A stretch of 64,000 nucleotides of DNA from JAFGXT01 sp963677165 (GCA_963677165.2 CAXXSX010000002.1:4526001-4590000), one strand, 5' to 3'. Counted from the first letter of the stretch, positions 18,593 through 27,454 are shown. Numbers and translations: made by a program. The notes: generated from the sequence alone by a model not told the origin.

Positions 18593-21500
18593 ATGGAGCT
18601 TTCTTTTAAAATACCGGATTTCAATGGGGGATGCATTGGGAGCCGTCGTAAACAGCTATTGGTTTTTTTTAGTATATTACTGGCTTGGGCTTTTATTTCT
18701 GTTATGCCGTGTTATGGAGAAGAACAGAAGCCCGTTCCTACAGATAAAGTCAGAATTGTCTGCATCAATTCATACCAGTCGGGATTTTTCTGGACAGATA
18801 CATGTCAGAAAGGAATCGGCGAATTCCTTGCGGATAAATATGGCAGCAGACTTTACCTTGATGTGGAATTCCTTCACGGAAAGCGATATTCGAAGGAACT
18901 TAAAGGGAAACTGGGAGAAAATATCCTTGATAGTTGGGCTATAAAATATCCGAAAGGGACGGTAGAGCTTTTACTGGTATCAGACCAGGATGCTTATGAT
19001 CTGGTTAAGCGGGCAAAGCTTGAAAGAGGACTTTTTAAGGATGTTCCAATGGTGTTTGCAAGCGTAGAGGATCCTGGAGATATTCCGCCCCTGGCTGTAG
19101 GTATTTTAGGTGCCGTTGATATTCGCAGTAATATCGAGTTGATTTTGAAAGTGATGCCGGAAACCAGAAGGATTTGGTGTGTTACGGATTCTTCAACTAC
19201 TGGAATGATTAACTGCAGAAGAATTCAGAAGCTTGCCGCAAATTATTACAATCAGGTTGACATCAGTTTTTTTAATTACGGTTGCAATCTTTCTGATGAT
19301 GAACTAATTAAACGTGCAGGTAAAATATCCTATCCGGAGGTAATTCTTTTCATTGATCATGCTACCGGAAAGAATGGTGTTGTAGATACTCTTCGTTTTT
19401 TAGAAAAACTGTCAGCTTCTGCCGGGGTGCCAGTCTTTAGTTATTATGATCAATATCTGGAACACGGTGTAACCGGTGGCAATGTGTTTGGCGGCAGGAT
19501 CCTTGGACGTCAGATTGCAAAGATAGGAACAGATATCCTCTCGGGAATTCCAGTCGATAAAATTCCGCCGCAACATGAACAAATACAGCCGATGTTCGAC
19601 TATAATAAGCTTAAAAAATTTCATGTCGATACCTCCCGGCTTCCAGAAAAGTCAATCATTATCAACCGGCCTTATGGAATCTGGCATACTTATGGATTTT
19701 ATATCATAGGTGCTGTCGTTTTTATGTTTTTTGAAACTTATCTGATATTGTATTTATTGTTTCTTATTAGACAGCAGCGCCGGCTAAGAGAGGAGACGAA
19801 AATAGCGGCGGAACGATTCAGAACCTTGTTTGATATGGCACCTATCCCAATGGCTCTTGCCGTTAAAAACGGGGCCATTCGTATGAATTATCAGTTTACT
19901 GAAATCCTGGGCTATACTTTGCAGGATATTCCAACTATTGATCGCTGGTGGTTTTTAGCCTATCCGGAACCGGAGTATAGAGCTATGGCAAGAAGTCGAT
20001 GGTCTGCAGCTGTAGATCGTATTATTGGTGATAATCAAGTGCTTCGGTCGGGAGAATATGTCATTACATGCAAAGATGGTTCAAAAAAGACCATGATGAT
20101 TGTTTCAAGTGGATATCAGGAAGAGCTTATTGTATGTTTTATTGATCTTACCGAAAGAATCAAGGCGGAAGCTGAGCTGAAACGCGCGAATACTCTGCTT
20201 TCGGCACAACAGGAATCGTCAATTGACGGGATACTTCTGGTAGATGAGAATGGTAAAGTTCTTTATTATAATCACCGGTTCTGTCAAATTTGGGGCATTT
20301 CTGATAATGTGATGAAATCCGGTGATGATGAGGCATCTCTGAAAATAGCAACCAGCTTGACTGCTGATCCAAAAGTATTTTTGAGCAAAGTTGAGTTTTT
20401 GTATGCTCATAAAGAGTTGAAGAGTCAGGATGAGATTCTCTTGAAAGATGGCAGGGTTCTTGAGCGTTATTCAACGCCGTTGCAAGCAGAAGACGATACT
20501 TATTACGGCCGTTTATGGTTTTTTAGAGACATTACAGAACGTAAAAAATCTGAAGTTGAACGTATAGAGCTGCAGGAGCAGTTGACTCATGCCCAGAAGA
20601 TGGAGTCGGTTGGACGTCTTGCAGGAGGTGTTGCTCATGATTTCAATAATATGCTCGGAGTTATTCTTGGTTATACTGATATCGTGATGAATGGTATCGA
20701 TTCAAACAGTCCTTTATATAGCAAGTTGGCGGAAGTGAAAAACGCGGCAGAACGTTCTGCTGCTCTAACCAGGCAGTTACTTGCGTTCGCTCGAAAACAG
20801 ACCGTTAATCCGGAAACGTTCGACTTGAATAAAACGGTGTCCAGTTTGTTGAAAATGCTCCGGCGTTTAATCGGCGAAAATATCGAGTTGGTTTGGAATC
20901 CCGGCTGCAAAGAGGCTATTGTGCGAATTGACCCGAGTCAGCTTGATCAGATTCTTGCGAATTTGTGTGTTAATTCGCGTGATGCGATTAATGGGACAGG
21001 TCAGATTCGAATAAGAACCTATAATACTATTGTACCTGATATTGAAGAGTCGGTTCATCAAGAGATGAAAAATGGAAAATATGTTGTTCTAGAGATCAAG
21101 GATAGTGGTTGCGGTATGGGGCCTGAGGTTTTGGAACATATATTTGAGCCGTTCTATACAACCAAGGAAATTGGTCAGGGAACAGGTCTTGGGTTGGCTA
21201 CTGTATATGGCATTGTCAGGCAGAGTAACGGGTTTATTTCTGTTTCAAGTGAGCCTGGTGATGGAACAATATTCAAAATTTATTTTCCTTTCCGGGAATC
21301 AGGCTGCGACGAAAGTGTTGAAGAAGTGAAGAGTGGTCAGGTTAAAAGTGGATTTGAGACTGTGCTGCTGGTGGAAGATGAGCCAATGCTTCTTTCCCTG
21401 AATGAAGAATTTTTGTTGGATATCGGGTATAATGTTATTCCTGCTGGAAATCCGGGTGAAGCGATTCGTATTGCTGGAGAATATAACAATAAGATAGACC

Positions 21501-21727
21501 TGCTGCTGACAGATGTTGTTATGCCGGTTATGAATGGAAAACAACTCGCGGAAAAATTAACCAAGCGTTATCCGGATATGAAAGTGCTGTTTATGTCCGG
21601 ATATACCGCCAACGTAATAATCCCTCACGGCATTGATGAGGAAGAAGTTAATTTTATTAAAAAGCCTTTCTCTTGTAGCGAGTTGGCTGAAAAACTTCGT
21701 GAAATACTTGATCGGAATAGTTCCTGA
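18593..21727 (+). CDS. Hybrid sensor histidine kinase with ABC-substrate-binding-like periplasmic sensor
   Basis: This 1044-residue protein has, in order: an N-terminal hydrophobic anchor (about 20-40); a periplasmic sensor of the ABC_sub_bind type (about 50-345; VRIVCINSYQSGFFWTDT, VPMVFASVEDPG); a second transmembrane helix (about 367-390); two PAS domains (about 405-525 and 540-660); HisKA with GRLAGGVAHDFNN (phospho-His about 681); HATPase_c with DSGCGMG (about 836) and GQGTGLGLATVYGIV; and a receiver domain (VLLVEDEP about 923, phospho-Asp D974 in LLTDVVMP). The ribosome site AGGATAGG supports the start. No output regulator is adjacent, so a separate phosphotransfer partner is expected. 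The adjacent genes do not suggest its ligand. Confidence 0.93.
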   Translation: MELSFKIPDFNGGCIGSRRKQLLVFFSILLAWAFISVMPCYGEEQKPVPTDKVRIVCINSYQSGFFWTDTCQKGIGEFLADKYGSRLYLDVEFLHGKRYSKELKGKLGENILDSWAIKYPKGTVELLLVSDQDAYDLVKRAKLERGLFKDVPMVFASVEDPGDIPPLAVGILGAVDIRSNIELILKVMPETRRIWCVTDSSTTGMINCRRIQKLAANYYNQVDISFFNYGCNLSDDELIKRAGKISYPEVILFIDHATGKNGVVDTLRFLEKLSASAGVPVFSYYDQYLEHGVTGGNVFGGRILGRQIAKIGTDILSGIPVDKIPPQHEQIQPMFDYNKLKKFHVDTSRLPEKSIIINRPYGIWHTYGFYIIGAVVFMFFETYLILYLLFLIRQQRRLREETKIAAERFRTLFDMAPIPMALAVKNGAIRMNYQFTEILGYTLQDIPTIDRWWFLAYPEPEYRAMARSRWSAAVDRIIGDNQVLRSGEYVITCKDGSKKTMMIVSSGYQEELIVCFIDLTERIKAEAELKRANTLLSAQQESSIDGILLVDENGKVLYYNHRFCQIWGISDNVMKSGDDEASLKIATSLTADPKVFLSKVEFLYAHKELKSQDEILLKDGRVLERYSTPLQAEDDTYYGRLWFFRDITERKKSEVERIELQEQLTHAQKMESVGRLAGGVAHDFNNMLGVILGYTDIVMNGIDSNSPLYSKLAEVKNAAERSAALTRQLLAFARKQTVNPETFDLNKTVSSLLKMLRRLIGENIELVWNPGCKEAIVRIDPSQLDQILANLCVNSRDAINGTGQIRIRTYNTIVPDIEESVHQEMKNGKYVVLEIKDSGCGMGPEVLEHIFEPFYTTKEIGQGTGLGLATVYGIVRQSNGFISVSSEPGDGTIFKIYFPFRESGCDESVEEVKSGQVKSGFETVLLVEDEPMLLSLNEEFLLDIGYNVIPAGNPGEAIRIAGEYNNKIDLLLTDVVMPVMNGKQLAEKLTKRYPDMKVLFMSGYTANVIIPHGIDEEEVNFIKKPFSCSELAEKLREILDRNSS

Positions 21728-21737
21728 AGAGCAGTTC

Positions 21738-22160
21738 CTAAAAGATGACATCAATAAACACTTTTCCGGCAATAATATATGCCGGAGAGCCAAAAAGTAT
21801 CGAAATGACTTTGGCGGCTTCGAAAGATTTCGCATCTACCTTTATGTTTTCAGGAACCATATCATCGGCTTTTCCCCATACGGAATAGTAACATTCCATT
21901 CCGAGAACGAGGGGAACTGCATAAACCGGCCAGGGTCCAATGTTTTTCAGCAAGACCGGATAATAATTTATTACTATCATGGAGATTAAAAATATTCCAG
22001 AGAAAAGTTCAAACACCAGCAGGAACCAGTTGCCTTTTTCTTTAATCCAGACAATTGAGTTGGCTATCAGTATTATGCTGTAAAGCGCAGCATATAAAAA
22101 CATATACCAGGGCATAAAAGTTTTCCGTTTTCGTGAGTTGATTAAAGTTGTAATATACAT
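21738..22160 (-). CDS. Small polytopic membrane protein, function unknown
   Basis: This 140-residue protein has three or four hydrophobic helices (about 18-35, 46-64, 76-88 and 118-138): FLYAALYSIILIANSIVW, NWFLLVFELFSGIFLISMIV, VYAVPLVLGMEC. No family is recognised. It converges on the hybrid kinase gene with only 10 bp between stops. The start is uncertain: neither the first ATG (22160) nor the one 15 codons later (22115) has a clear ribosome site, although the latter is preceded by a weak GGAAA. Confidence 0.6.
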   Translation of the reverse strand: MYITTLINSRKRKTFMPWYMFLYAALYSIILIANSIVWIKEKGNWFLLVFELFSGIFLISMIVINYYPVLLKNIGPWPVYAVPLVLGMECYYSVWGKADDMVPENIKVDAKSFEAAKVISILFGSPAYIIAGKVFIDVIF

Positions 22161-22310
22161 CTTTTAGGCGTTGTTGCCAGTCTTTTATTGTTTCTGCTTT
22201 TCTTTGTGACTAATTTGTGGATTTGCCTGAAATATATGAGTTTGATTTGAAAAAAGGCCATAGACCATTCATAATAACTGCTTATTATTTCAGTTATGGA
22301 GTTTCTATAT

Positions 22311-23681
22311 ATGACTAAGATGTGTTTCGTTTTCATCGTTATGATTATGACGGTTTCGGGAATTGCCGCACAAAAATTCCACGGTACTTTTTTCCATAAG
22401 GAGAATGGAGACAATAAGACGGATATACTGATTTCAAAGGATGGAAATATTTATGAAGTTACCTGCGGAACGCTGATTCTTGATTCTATGAATGGTATGG
22501 ATGTGGAAATCATTGGCAGCAAGCTTAGGAATCGTTCAAAGGATTACCCATATAAAATTAACGCAACGATGTTCCATGCCCTGATTACCGGGAAGCCGGT
22601 GGTCAAAAAAAGTAAGTCAGGGAAGGAAAGGCCTTATCTTCAGTTTGGGGATGACAAATGTTGCGGCTTGTTGAAATGTCAGAAAACCAGCCTCATTCAA
22701 AAACACTGTATGGACAAAGATAAAATACTACTCTGGTGTCTGCTTCGTTTCAATAAGCGCGGTAAACTCTATCTGATGCCTCAAAGAATTCTGAAAGAAG
22801 CCAAAGTGTCCCTTCCTCAGGGACCGGAGTATGACAATACTGATAATACCTTGCCGGAAGATAAACTAAAATCGAACTCCGGAATTACCATTGATTTGCC
22901 GGAACTCGGTAACTCTGCCAGGAGTAACGGACGCAATGCAATTCAGATGTTTGTACACCTTCCTGAAAACTATTCCCCGAACACGGCGCATCCTGTGATT
23001 TTTCACATGGGCGGTGGACGAGGCAATCCCGGGGAAGTTATGGGCTGGAACAATATTGTGAAAGGAAAGAATTTTATTTTGGTCGGGGCCGACTATTCAT
23101 ATGACGCCAATAACAAGGCTGGACTGTTAAAATACGGTACCTGTCGCGACTTTGATTCTAAAATTGCGGCACATTGTATTCAGATACTGAAGAACTCTAC
23201 GCTGATTGATGACGACACGATTATTTTGAGTGGGCTGTCTTCTGGCGCGTATTCAATTACCGATTGCCTGAATCATAAAACGACGTTGAAGATATTTGAC
23301 GGTTTCTGCGCGATCATCGGTGGTTCAGATCCCAAGGGGGCGAAAATCGGGGACCGGCCGTTTTTGTTCGTGTTTGGCGAAAAGGATACTCAGCGTTTTG
23401 CATCGCATAGAAATAAATCGCGTATGGATTGGATGCAGGAGGCATATAAGCGTTTACAACGCGGAAAATGCAATGTTCAGCTTTATCTCCAGAAAGGTGT
23501 GGGACACAGCTGGAGCCGGGAGTCGTATCCGGTTCAGCGTAAGTGGCTCTACAGTCAGTTCCCGCACATTAGAAAGTACTTTGACTGGGCGGATGTTTGT
23601 AAAGATACTGACGACCCATGCGTTAAGCAGACCTATGAAAAATGGATCAGGGAAAGCGGCTTTGATACTACTGCAATTTAA
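22311..23681 (+). CDS. Secreted alpha/beta-hydrolase (PHB-depolymerase/esterase type)
   Basis: Starting at the ATG at 22311, which has GGAG 9 nt upstream, the 456-residue product begins with a signal peptide (TKMCFVFIVMIMTVSGIAAQ). About 160 residues of unassigned N-terminal domain follow, then an alpha/beta-hydrolase: HPVIFHMGGGRGNPG (oxyanion region), the nucleophile elbow GLSSGAYS (G-x-S-x-G), an acid in FVFGEKDTQRF and the catalytic His in KGVGHSWSR. This resembles secreted feruloyl or acetyl esterase and LpqC-type proteins that deacylate polysaccharides. It is monocistronic, with repeat-rich DNA beginning directly after its stop. The substrate is not deducible. Confidence 0.82.
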   Translation: MTKMCFVFIVMIMTVSGIAAQKFHGTFFHKENGDNKTDILISKDGNIYEVTCGTLILDSMNGMDVEIIGSKLRNRSKDYPYKINATMFHALITGKPVVKKSKSGKERPYLQFGDDKCCGLLKCQKTSLIQKHCMDKDKILLWCLLRFNKRGKLYLMPQRILKEAKVSLPQGPEYDNTDNTLPEDKLKSNSGITIDLPELGNSARSNGRNAIQMFVHLPENYSPNTAHPVIFHMGGGRGNPGEVMGWNNIVKGKNFILVGADYSYDANNKAGLLKYGTCRDFDSKIAAHCIQILKNSTLIDDDTIILSGLSSGAYSITDCLNHKTTLKIFDGFCAIIGGSDPKGAKIGDRPFLFVFGEKDTQRFASHRNKSRMDWMQEAYKRLQRGKCNVQLYLQKGVGHSWSRESYPVQRKWLYSQFPHIRKYFDWADVCKDTDDPCVKQTYEKWIRESGFDTTAI

Positions 23682-23682
23682 T

Positions 23683-23748
23683 CCGTACGACGGATGGCGT
23701 TAGTACTGCTTCATACTCCACTCGCTGATGCTCCTTGCGAAAGCAGAA
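23683..23748 (+). repeat. Dispersed repeat family A, copy 1
   Basis: This stretch of about 66 bp starting CCGTACGACGGATGGCGTTAG matches, in inverted orientation, the segment 49204-49269 at roughly three positions in four. It starts immediately after the stop codon of the esterase gene. It is non-coding. Confidence 0.5.
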
Positions 23749-23780
23749 AAAATATGAAATCCGCATAGCGGTAATATGTC

Positions 23781-23842
23781 ACCGGACTCTGTCCGGGACG
23801 GATTCAACGCGGAATTCGTTGGTCGGCGTAGCCGAAATTCCC
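23781..23842 (+). repeat. Dispersed repeat family B, copy 1
   Basis: These 62 bp align in direct orientation with 25140-25200. Shared blocks are CCGG...CCGGG, GGAA.CG and TCGGCG(T/C)AGCCGAAAT. They include small GC-rich hairpins (CCGGACTCTGTCCGG and CGGCGTAGCCG). Confidence 0.5.
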
Positions 23843-23955
23843 GGTAACTATAGCATAATGTATCAACCTAAAGAGCTTTGCTCTGTCCTCGAAGAGCGAA
23901 GCAATTTCGAGGATCAGAGCATGTGCGAACACTAACCTTTGCCGACGTTTTTCAA

Positions 23956-24124
23956 AGTTGCTTGCGTTGTCCTCAACGCAAATAGCAAGTATATTGTAAA
24001 CGCCCTAGACATTGATTCTCTCTAAATATATTTATCCCTGTCTATTCGTGACTTATAATGTTATCTATGAATCCAAATGATATCAGCAAAACTGCTATTT
24101 GCGCTGGGGACAGCGCAAGCTACT
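23956..24124. repeat. Family C foldback element 1
   Basis: The left unit AGTTGCTTGCGTTGTCCTCA (from 23956) and the right unit at 24093-24124 (reverse complement AGTAGCTTGCGCTGTCCCCA) are inverted copies of about 32 bp separated by about 100 bp of AT-rich sequence. Each unit is itself a hairpin (TTGCGTTG-TCCT-CAACGCAA). A second such pair lies at 24757-24972. Confidence 0.55.
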
Positions 24125-24137
24125 GCTCGCGCCCCTA

Positions 24138-24479
24138 TCAAACATGTAATATCTTTACCTTTGCGTGACGGATCAGGTTTTGATGCCACTGATTACAGAG
24201 TTCTATGATTTTATCGGACGATGCTATTTTAATCAGTTCCAGATTGGGATTGGTTTGTAAGGCGGAATTATCCATTACGGATAAATAGAATATCTGTGAA
24301 TGAGTCAGTGTGCTGTCTGTGATATCGGAAAAGTCGAAAGTCTGACGGTTGAGTTGCTTTATGAACTCCTCGTTGTAGTAAATCTGACCCTGCACCCGTT
24401 CCAAATCCTCTGCGGTTAAAACTCCATCCATTTTTACGGCTACTTCTCCTTCACGTACTACAATTTCTCTGATTGCCAT
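24138..24479 (-). CDS. Small cytoplasmic protein, possibly SpoIIAA/STAS-like
   Basis: This 113-residue protein (MAIREIVVREGEVAVKMDG...) is preceded by the strong ribosome site AAAGGGAG. The pattern, a short beta pair (VAVKMDGVLTAEDLERV), then alternating strands and helices, and ending ASSDKIIELCNQWHQNL, is compatible with an STAS/SpoIIAA-like alpha-beta fold, but similarity is weak. There are no Cys or His motifs and no signal peptide. The gene stands alone between two foldback elements and has an unusually structured upstream leader with a 28-nt hairpin and a 94-bp palindrome. This isolation suggests a small mobile or regulatory gene; function unknown. Confidence 0.65.
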   Translation of the reverse strand: MAIREIVVREGEVAVKMDGVLTAEDLERVQGQIYYNEEFIKQLNRQTFDFSDITDSTLTHSQIFYLSVMDNSALQTNPNLELIKIASSDKIIELCNQWHQNLIRHAKVKILHV

Positions 24480-24499
24480 GACAACTCCCTTTGTGAGTT

Positions 24500-24527
24500 G
24501 CCGCCCTCAAAAACGAAAAAGGGCGGC
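24500..24527 (-). promoter_or_regulatory. Leader hairpin upstream of the 113-residue protein gene
   Basis: GCCGCCCT (24500-24507) and AGGGCGGC (24520-24527) form a perfect 8-bp stem with a 12-nt loop. It ends about 20 nt before the start codon, just ahead of the ribosome site, where it could modulate translation or act as an attenuator. Confidence 0.4.
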
Positions 24528-24552
24528 GTTGTACTTGCCGCTCACCAGAGGG

Positions 24553-24646
24553 CCGCCAAGCCCCACATATAACAACAAGCAAACACCGCCCAAGTATACA
24601 CAAGGGTGTTGTTTTCCTGTTCGCGTTATATGTAAAATTTTGGCGG
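24553..24646. repeat. 94-bp composite palindrome
   Basis: Nested inverted repeats share one centre: CCGCCAA (24553-24559) with TTGGCGG (24640-24646), ACATATAAC (24565-24573) with GTTATATGT (24625-24633), and an imperfect inner stem (AACAAGCAAACACCGCCC with GGGTGTTGTTTTCCTGTT). The layout of conserved short outer boxes around an imperfect stem recalls, loosely, an integron attC site. The rest of 24480-25203 carries no credible gene. Confidence 0.5.
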
Positions 24647-24756
24647 TTTCTGATGAACACGAACGAAAATAAAATTCACGCAATAATCACGTGAAAACTA
24701 TGATTGTAAAATTCTTAATCTATCTGAATAAAATTCTCCGAATTTTGAATTTTCCC

Positions 24757-24972
24757 AAGTAGCTTGCGTTGTCCCCAACGCAAAAAGCACGACCACTCGG
24801 AAACGCTTAAACACGTCCTTTCAATACTTGCAGATGAAAAGATGCGTATTTTTTTAAATTTTTTATATTAAACTCTTAATTTATCACAATTAAATCGTGC
24901 TTTCAAAGGTAGTCCATAAATCAAAGCTATAACAGCACAATTGCTATTTGCGCTGGGACAGCGCAAGCTACT
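24757..24972. repeat. Family C foldback element 2
   Basis: The left unit AAGTAGCTTGCGTTGTCCCC (from 24757) and the right unit TGCTATTTGCGCTGGGACAG (24942-24972) are inverted copies of about 32 bp, the same family as 23956-24124 but with a longer AT-rich interior. Element 1 and element 2 bracket the 113-residue gene. Confidence 0.55.
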
Positions 24973-25139
24973 CTGAAAACCTGAATGCCAGGCATTCAAT
25001 TATATTTATTACTATAATCTCTCCCTCAAGCTTTTTCAACGAAGAAAATTGCAGGGTCCTCTGCAATCTCACCGCGCACACTTATGGCGTTAATTTGTGT
25101 CTGAAAGGAACTTTCAGCCAAATTAGCGACATTATCTGG

Positions 25140-25200
25140 CCCCGGCACCTTGCCGGGCGTGGTGCAGCGGTGGAACGCTGCTCGGCGCAGCCGAAATCCC
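25140..25200 (+). repeat. Dispersed repeat family B, copy 2
   Basis: This is the direct-orientation counterpart of 23781-23842, reading CCCCGGCACCTTGCCGGGCG and ending TCGGCGCAGCCGAAATCCC. It ends 3 bp before the stop of the thioesterase gene. Confidence 0.5.
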
Positions 25201-25203
25201 CAC

Positions 25204-25956
25204 CTATATGCACATGGTTAGTTGGGCACGGAATGCCGGGGTGTTGTCTTTGGCGAGGCCCTGGACGATGATTTGGTCAGGTTCGGTTTTACCGGCTTGA
25301 ACGGTGATTGTTTCGTGGAGCTTTACTTCATTGAGGAAGTTGATCTGCAACGATTTGATTTCGGCTTCCGGCATAACATGGTAGGCTGCGTCGGTAATCC
25401 ATTCGATATAATGGGTATTGTTCAGGTGGTTGTTTACGTCAATATCAGAGAACGACGGCATACGGCTCAGGCTGCATTCCACGTCCTTGAGCTGACGCAC
25501 TTTAGCTGGAGGTTTGTCAAACACATCTTCGGGTTCCGGCGGGATCTGGAGCGGCGAGGGGAGGCGCTTGACTGATTGAGGTTTGAAATTGGTTGAATCC
25601 AGCAGAAACCACAGGCTTGATCCTTTGCATAAAACAGTATCATCGGCGCCGCTCAGGATAAAATCACGTGGCCCGATCAGCAGTTTGGTAGGTTTTGCCC
25701 AAGTTTTCAATGTGACTGTTTCTCCCCACTTAGGATACTTGTAAACATCAATCCGCATTCGTGAAAGGATCCAGAACAGGTTATATTGTTTCAGGGTAAA
25801 GTAACCGATTCCCCAACATTCAGTGTGCCTTGCGGCTGCCTCTTGGAAAAAGTCCGCTACAGCGGCAAGTTTCAATTTACCGGATGGATCGACTTCCCGG
25901 GTTCTGACCCGGAAGTTTTCGGAAATGATCGGTAAGTTGTCGGGGGAATTGGTCAT
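25204..25956 (-). CDS. Acyl-ACP thioesterase (FatA/FatB-like double hotdog)
   Basis: This 250-residue protein matches the two-hotdog layout of acyl-ACP thioesterases. The first hotdog (FRVRTREVDPSGKLKLAAVADFFQEAA...) includes the substrate helix. The second has SFSDIDVNNHLNNTHYIEW, the family motif carrying the catalytic Asp, Asn and His. The family releases free fatty acids from acyl carrier protein in the cytoplasm. It starts 3 nt after the miaB stop, implying one transcript and coupled translation. Length is normal for bacterial members. Confidence 0.88.
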   Translation of the reverse strand: MTNSPDNLPIISENFRVRTREVDPSGKLKLAAVADFFQEAAARHTECWGIGYFTLKQYNLFWILSRMRIDVYKYPKWGETVTLKTWAKPTKLLIGPRDFILSGADDTVLCKGSSLWFLLDSTNFKPQSVKRLPSPLQIPPEPEDVFDKPPAKVRQLKDVECSLSRMPSFSDIDVNNHLNNTHYIEWITDAAYHVMPEAEIKSLQINFLNEVKLHETITVQAGKTEPDQIIVQGLAKDNTPAFRAQLTMCI

Positions 25957-25959
25957 GAC

Positions 25960-27303
25960 TCAGCGCAGCCTCCGTTCTATATCACCAAACAAGCTCATGG
26001 AAGTTGTTCGTTTGACCTTTACCTCAACAATATCGCCGATCGCAGTTTCCTGGGTCGGATCAAATATTGCCACTTTATTGTTCGAAGTGCGTCCGCACCA
26101 GCGTTCGGAATTACGTTTGCTGGGGCCTTCCACCAGGACTTCGACAACTTTTCCTTTATACCCGGCATTGGCAGCGGTGACTCGTTTTGACAGATCGCCA
26201 AGCAGTAATTGGTTGCGTTCTTCCTTGACTTTCTGTGGAACCTGATCTTCCATTTCCGTGGCCGGTGTTCCTTTGCGCGGAGAATATTTAAAGATATATG
26301 CATTGTCGTAACCGACAGTATTCATGATATGCCGGGTGGCATTGAAGTCTTCATCAGTTTCTCCCGGAAATCCCACGATAACATCGGTCGAAAAAGTGAT
26401 GTCCGGAATTGCCGTCTTAAGTTTTCCGGCTATTTCCAGATATTTTTCCCCGGTATACTGACGGTTCATTTTCTTCAGGATACGGTCAGCCCCGGATTGC
26501 AGTGGTAGGTGTACGCTGTGACATACCTTGGGGAGTGCTGCCATGGTATTGATCAGCTTATCATTAAAATAGGACGGATAGGGGGAAGTGAACCTGATTC
26601 GTTCCAGTCCCTCGACCTTGTTCAATTCAACCAGTAAATCGGCAAAAGGCGAGACATCCGGCGCGGGCGGATTGGTGTCGCCCCCAAGGCCGAAGGCTGC
26701 CACGTTTTGTCCCAGCAGCATGATTTCCTTGATCCCGCTGGCTACGAGGGCTTTGGCTTCTTCAATAATATCGCTGATTTCACGACTTTTTTCGCGGCCC
26801 CTGACGTGGGGCACAATACAGTATGAACAAAAGCGGTTGCAACCTCGGGTAATAGCAATAAAAGCATTAATCCGGTCGGCTTCGAGATGGTGTTCGCCCA
26901 ATCCGGTAAGAACAGAATAATCTTCTTCAAGATGTAGTTCCTTATGGCGTTCGGCAATAACCGATTCCATGATCTCCGGCAGCTTATGCAGTTGTTCCGT
27001 GCCGACTACAAAGTCAACATGAGGCAGGGTATTAAGCAGTTCCTGACCACGATTTTGAGCCATGCAGCCCATGATCCCGATGTAAATATCAGGCTTCTGG
27101 CGTTTGAGCCTTTTTAGAATCCCGATCTTTCCAATGGCCTTACGTTCCGCTTGTTCGCGAACGCTGCACGTATTGAAAATGAGGATATCGGCATCATTTT
27201 CGTCGTCGGTCATTACGTAGCCGCGAGCAACCAGTGCTCCGGCTGTGGCTTCAGAATCGCGTTCATTCATCTGACAGCCGTACGTTTTAATGTAAACTTT
27301 CAT
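25960..27303 (-). CDS. miaB: tRNA-2-methylthio-N6-dimethylallyladenosine synthase
   Basis: MiaB is a radical-SAM methylthiotransferase acting on i6A37 of tRNA. The N-terminal cluster ligands are C10, C46 and C80 (KTYGCQMNERDSE; FNTCSVRE; IMGCMAQ). The radical-SAM CxxxCxxC is TRGCNRFCSYCIVPHVRGRE (C155, C159, C162). A C-terminal TRAM domain begins near residue 385 (KVVEVLVEGPSKRN). QMNERDSE favours MiaB over RimO or MtaB. The ATG at 27303 is preferred over a TTG one codon upstream because AAAGAG then has proper spacing. The total is 447 residues, the normal size. Confidence 0.95.
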   Translation of the reverse strand: MKVYIKTYGCQMNERDSEATAGALVARGYVMTDDENDADILIFNTCSVREQAERKAIGKIGILKRLKRQKPDIYIGIMGCMAQNRGQELLNTLPHVDFVVGTEQLHKLPEIMESVIAERHKELHLEEDYSVLTGLGEHHLEADRINAFIAITRGCNRFCSYCIVPHVRGREKSREISDIIEEAKALVASGIKEIMLLGQNVAAFGLGGDTNPPAPDVSPFADLLVELNKVEGLERIRFTSPYPSYFNDKLINTMAALPKVCHSVHLPLQSGADRILKKMNRQYTGEKYLEIAGKLKTAIPDITFSTDVIVGFPGETDEDFNATRHIMNTVGYDNAYIFKYSPRKGTPATEMEDQVPQKVKEERNQLLLGDLSKRVTAANAGYKGKVVEVLVEGPSKRNSERWCGRTSNNKVAIFDPTQETAIGDIVEVKVKRTTSMSLFGDIERRLR

Positions 27304-27406
27304 CAATCTCTTTCGTTTTTTCTTATTTTATTTGCTACCAGAAATGTAGCATTCCGGGGGCTTTTTTCAAGAACGTTTTACTTATAATTGCAGTGTAGAA
27401 TTTATG

Positions 27407-27429
27407 ATTGTGTTTATTAAAAACACAAT
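27407..27429 (+). promoter_or_regulatory. Operator-like palindrome O2
   Basis: ATTGTGTT-N7-AACACAAT has perfect 8-bp arms. An identical-arm site lies exactly 80 bp downstream. It sits 48 bp upstream of the -35 box of the regulator promoter, placed to allow looping between the two sites. Confidence 0.65.
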
Positions 27430-27454
27430 TTTTTAATTTTTTTGATTTTGCCTG

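Larger units (their letters stand above)
23682..24137. other. Intergenic, repeat-rich stretch without a gene
   Basis: These 456 bp contain no credible coding frame. They hold repeat family A copy 1 (23683-23748), family B copy 1 (23781-23842), a strong hairpin with arms GCTCTGTCCTCGAA (23880-23893) and TTCGAGGATCAGAGC (23906-23920), and the paired inverted units of family C (23956-24124). Confidence 0.6.

Noticed and set aside
23683..25200. CRISPR array
   Set aside because: Repeats are few, of different families, not regularly spaced and partly inverted; no spacers or cas genes.
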